A stretch of DNA of 7,292 nt, from the NCBI GenBank assembly GCA_025924755.1, contig JAICHT010000179.1, positions 1-7,292 on the forward strand, in the 5' to 3' direction. This document shows, in pieces, positions 5,653 through 7,292 of the stretch. Made by a program: the position numbers and the translations under genes. Positions within the stretch are counted from its first letter, which is position 1. Each line of letters begins with the position of its first letter. The notes under the pieces were generated by a model, which saw nothing but the letters and a program-made list of their open reading frames with translations, did not search any database and was not told where the DNA came from. This DNA is from Chitinophagaceae bacterium (GTDB lineage: Bacteria > Bacteroidota > Bacteroidia > Chitinophagales > Chitinophagaceae).

Positions 5653-7008
5653 TTATACAATATTTTCCCCGCTGCCTTTTTTAAGTGGCATTTCAATAGT
5701 AAAGCAACTACCTTTCCCTAATGTACTGTCTGCCTTAATTGTCCCGTTGTGCGCTTCTACAATATCTTCCACATAACTTAAGCCCAGGCCAAAGCCTTTT
5801 ACATTATGCATATTGCCGGTATGGGCCCTGTAAAACTTTTCGAAGATGCGCTTTACGGTTTCCCGGTTCATGCCAATACCGTTGTCTTCAATACGTAATA
5901 TAAACTTTTTGGTATTAGATGAGGTGGTGATGCAAATCTTGGGAGGCACATTTTCTTTCGAATATTTAACAGCATTATCCATCAGGTTATTTACCAGGTT
6001 AGAAATATGCACTTCATCGGCATCTATTAAATCATGAGTTGCATTCAAATGCAGCTCCAGAGCACCTTGTTTTTCCTGCAGCCTCAGCATAAAATTATCC
6101 GCTACATCCTGAATGATCTGGTGCACATGAAGGGGTTTTAAATTCAATTGTATTTCCTGCCGGTCCATTAAAGCCGATTTTAATATGGTTTCTACCTGGC
6201 GGTTCATTCGCTGGTTTTCTTCCTTGATAATTTCGCTGAAGTAGCCCATCTTTTTAGGATCGTGCATTACCTTTTCATTCCGTAACGCATCTACCGCCAG
6301 AGATATAGTAGCAATAGGGGTTTTAAATTCATGCGTCATATTATTAATGAAATCATTTTTGATCTCACTCATCTTTTTCTGACGCAACATTGTGATGATG
6401 GTTAAGGCAAATGCAGCCACTACTATTATTACCAGCAATATGGCTAACACCATTTTTGGAAGTACGGTTTTTGTAACCAGTTGCACCATTTCAGGCACTA
6501 CAATAATGAGCGCTTCATCATAGGCCAGGTTTTCGGCCGCAGTTCCACTAGGTGGTTGCAATACATACGTAAAAGATTTATGGTGCACCGTATCATCATA
6601 CACTTCTGCAAAATTGTTAGACTGCCGTTCCATATACCCAATATTGCCTCTAGTGAAAGTAGTAAGCCCAAATTCGAAGGGCACCTTATCCATATTCTGA
6701 GAGGCAAAAGCCAGCTTTATTTTTTCATAAATTTCCTGCGTGGTAAGCCGTTGGCCTACGCTATATGGCTTTGAAAGTTCAAAACTAAAATCATCGCTAA
6801 AACCGGGAAGCAGTTTGTTGGGTGTGCCGGAAGTGCTTTTGTATTGCGATAGCTCATCCCCTACAATTTTAGTGACATCGATAATTTTTTGCTTTACCTG
6901 GTCCTCTCTAAGCAATAACATGTTTTTAAGCCATGATATTTGAATAACGATAATGCCGGAAAGCGAAACCGTTATCAACACGATAATTATGGGAAAAATT
7001 CGTTTCAC
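5653..7008 (-). CDS. Membrane sensor histidine kinase (HisKA/HATPase, RprX-like)
   Basis: Two-component sensor of 451 residues. TM1 is at about 5-25, a periplasmic sensing region at about 28-183 has no recognised domain, and TM2 is at about 185-207. The HisKA domain follows directly with no evident HAMP; its H-box is NDFINNMTHEFKTPIATI with phospho-acceptor His226. The ATPase domain shows the N box NLVNNLMDNAVKYS (337-350), G1 DNGIGM (375-380), F box FEKFYR (389-394) and G2 GFGLGL (405-410), so all catalytic boxes are intact. The H-box wording is that of the RprX-type kinases of Bacteroidota. The start codon is GTG at 7008: an in-frame TAA sits immediately before it, and it gives MKR followed directly by TM1. 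A TATTTTTG -7 element lies about 32 nt upstream. Such kinases usually sit next to an OmpR-type response regulator; none is adjacent here, because a terminator follows. Confidence 0.95.
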   Translation of the reverse strand: MKRIFPIIIVLITVSLSGIIVIQISWLKNMLLLREDQVKQKIIDVTKIVGDELSQYKSTSGTPNKLLPGFSDDFSFELSKPYSVGQRLTTQEIYEKIKLAFASQNMDKVPFEFGLTTFTRGNIGYMERQSNNFAEVYDDTVHHKSFTYVLQPPSGTAAENLAYDEALIIVVPEMVQLVTKTVLPKMVLAILLVIIVVAAFALTIITMLRQKKMSEIKNDFINNMTHEFKTPIATISLAVDALRNEKVMHDPKKMGYFSEIIKEENQRMNRQVETILKSALMDRQEIQLNLKPLHVHQIIQDVADNFMLRLQEKQGALELHLNATHDLIDADEVHISNLVNNLMDNAVKYSKENVPPKICITTSSNTKKFILRIEDNGIGMNRETVKRIFEKFYRAHTGNMHNVKGFGLGLSYVEDIVEAHNGTIKADSTLGKGSCFTIEMPLKKGSGENIV

Positions 7009-7039
7009 TTATCCAAGATGATGAAAAAAAATGTGTTTA

Positions 7040-7047
7040 CAAAAATA
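7040..7047 (-). promoter_or_regulatory. Predicted -7 element upstream of the histidine kinase
   Basis: On the minus strand TATTTTTG matches TAnnTTTG exactly and lies 31 nt before the GTG start. A TTG at normal -33 spacing is not seen (the nearest are 6 and 27 nt away), so this is only half a promoter. No equally good element was found for the divergent YqgE-like gene in the same 109-bp gap. Confidence 0.35.
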
Positions 7048-7117
7048 TTGCGCCAATGAATAGTTAATATGGCACAAGTTTGTTATCAATCAAATATAAC
7101 CATCCCGTAATTTAACT

Positions 7118-7292
7118 ATGACACAGCCTGCACCCGGGGTATTATTAATAGCAGACCCTTTTTTAAAGGATCCCAACTTTATGAGAACCGTAGTGTTTTT
7201 AACCGAGCACCCCGAGGAAGGCACTATAGCGTTTGTAGTAAACCGGCAATACGAAAATACATTAGAAGAGTTGATACCAGAAATTAAAGGTC
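7118..7292 (+). CDS. yqgE: YqgE/AlgH family protein (DUF179), 5' part
   Basis: The first 58 codons are present; the gene continues past the right edge (the family is usually 180-190 residues). The N-terminus reads PGVLLIADPFLKDPNFMRTV (5-24), then VFLTEHPEEGTIAFVVNR (25-42). These match the family's opening blocks: G.LLIA.PFL.D..F.R.V, then the EH..G..GFV.NR segment. The family is widespread and cytoplasmic; its biochemical role is not established, and the AlgH name comes from alginate regulation in Pseudomonas. The ATG at 7118 has no SD, in keeping with its neighbours, and is the natural start because the conserved block begins at residue 6. It is divergent from the histidine kinase. Confidence 0.93.
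   Translation, partial: MTQPAPGVLLIADPFLKDPNFMRTVVFLTEHPEEGTIAFVVNRQYENTLEELIPEIKG

Overview
The window looks like a chromosomal segment from a member of the Bacteroidota, most likely of the Chitinophagaceae type. Supporting signs are the start of the dcw cluster in the order mraZ-rsmH-ftsL-like-ftsI, an FtsI N-terminus opening MEIRRDILWRVY, promoters with a TAnnTTTG -7 element, mostly SD-free A/T-rich leaders, a RprX-like sensor kinase H-box, a long-form QueA, and a YqgE-type protein. The family-level placement is an inference from remembered family features, not a search.

Layout. Positions 1-3340 (minus strand) hold the first four genes of the division and cell-wall cluster, transcribed right to left: mraZ (regulator), rsmH (16S rRNA methyltransferase), an ftsL-like membrane protein and ftsI (septal transpeptidase, cut by the window edge at its KTG box). 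The 255-bp gap at 3341-3595 separates mraZ from the divergent queA (3596-4822, plus), which makes the queuosine precursor on tRNA. It contains three helically phased MraZ-box repeats next to mraZ. On the queA side it holds an unexpected tandem array of four DnaA-box-like 9-mers. A 221-bp gap with a Bacteroidota-type promoter leads to a small exported protein of a PepSY-like type (5044-5562, plus). A perfect 18-bp hairpin at 5590-5630 terminates that gene and the converging sensor histidine kinase (5653-7008, minus, GTG start). After a 109-bp divergent gap, the first 58 codons of a YqgE/AlgH (DUF179) protein run off the right edge.

How the genes fit together. The left half is a division and peptidoglycan-synthesis operon, with tight spacing (2, 37 and 22 nt) and probable autoregulation by MraZ. 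The right half consists of separate single-gene units for tRNA modification, an exported protein and signalling. No mobile element, CRISPR array, tRNA or rRNA was seen. The most interesting item is the DnaA-box array between mraZ and queA. It could be a DnaA-controlled regulatory region tying replication to division-gene expression, or part of a replication origin.
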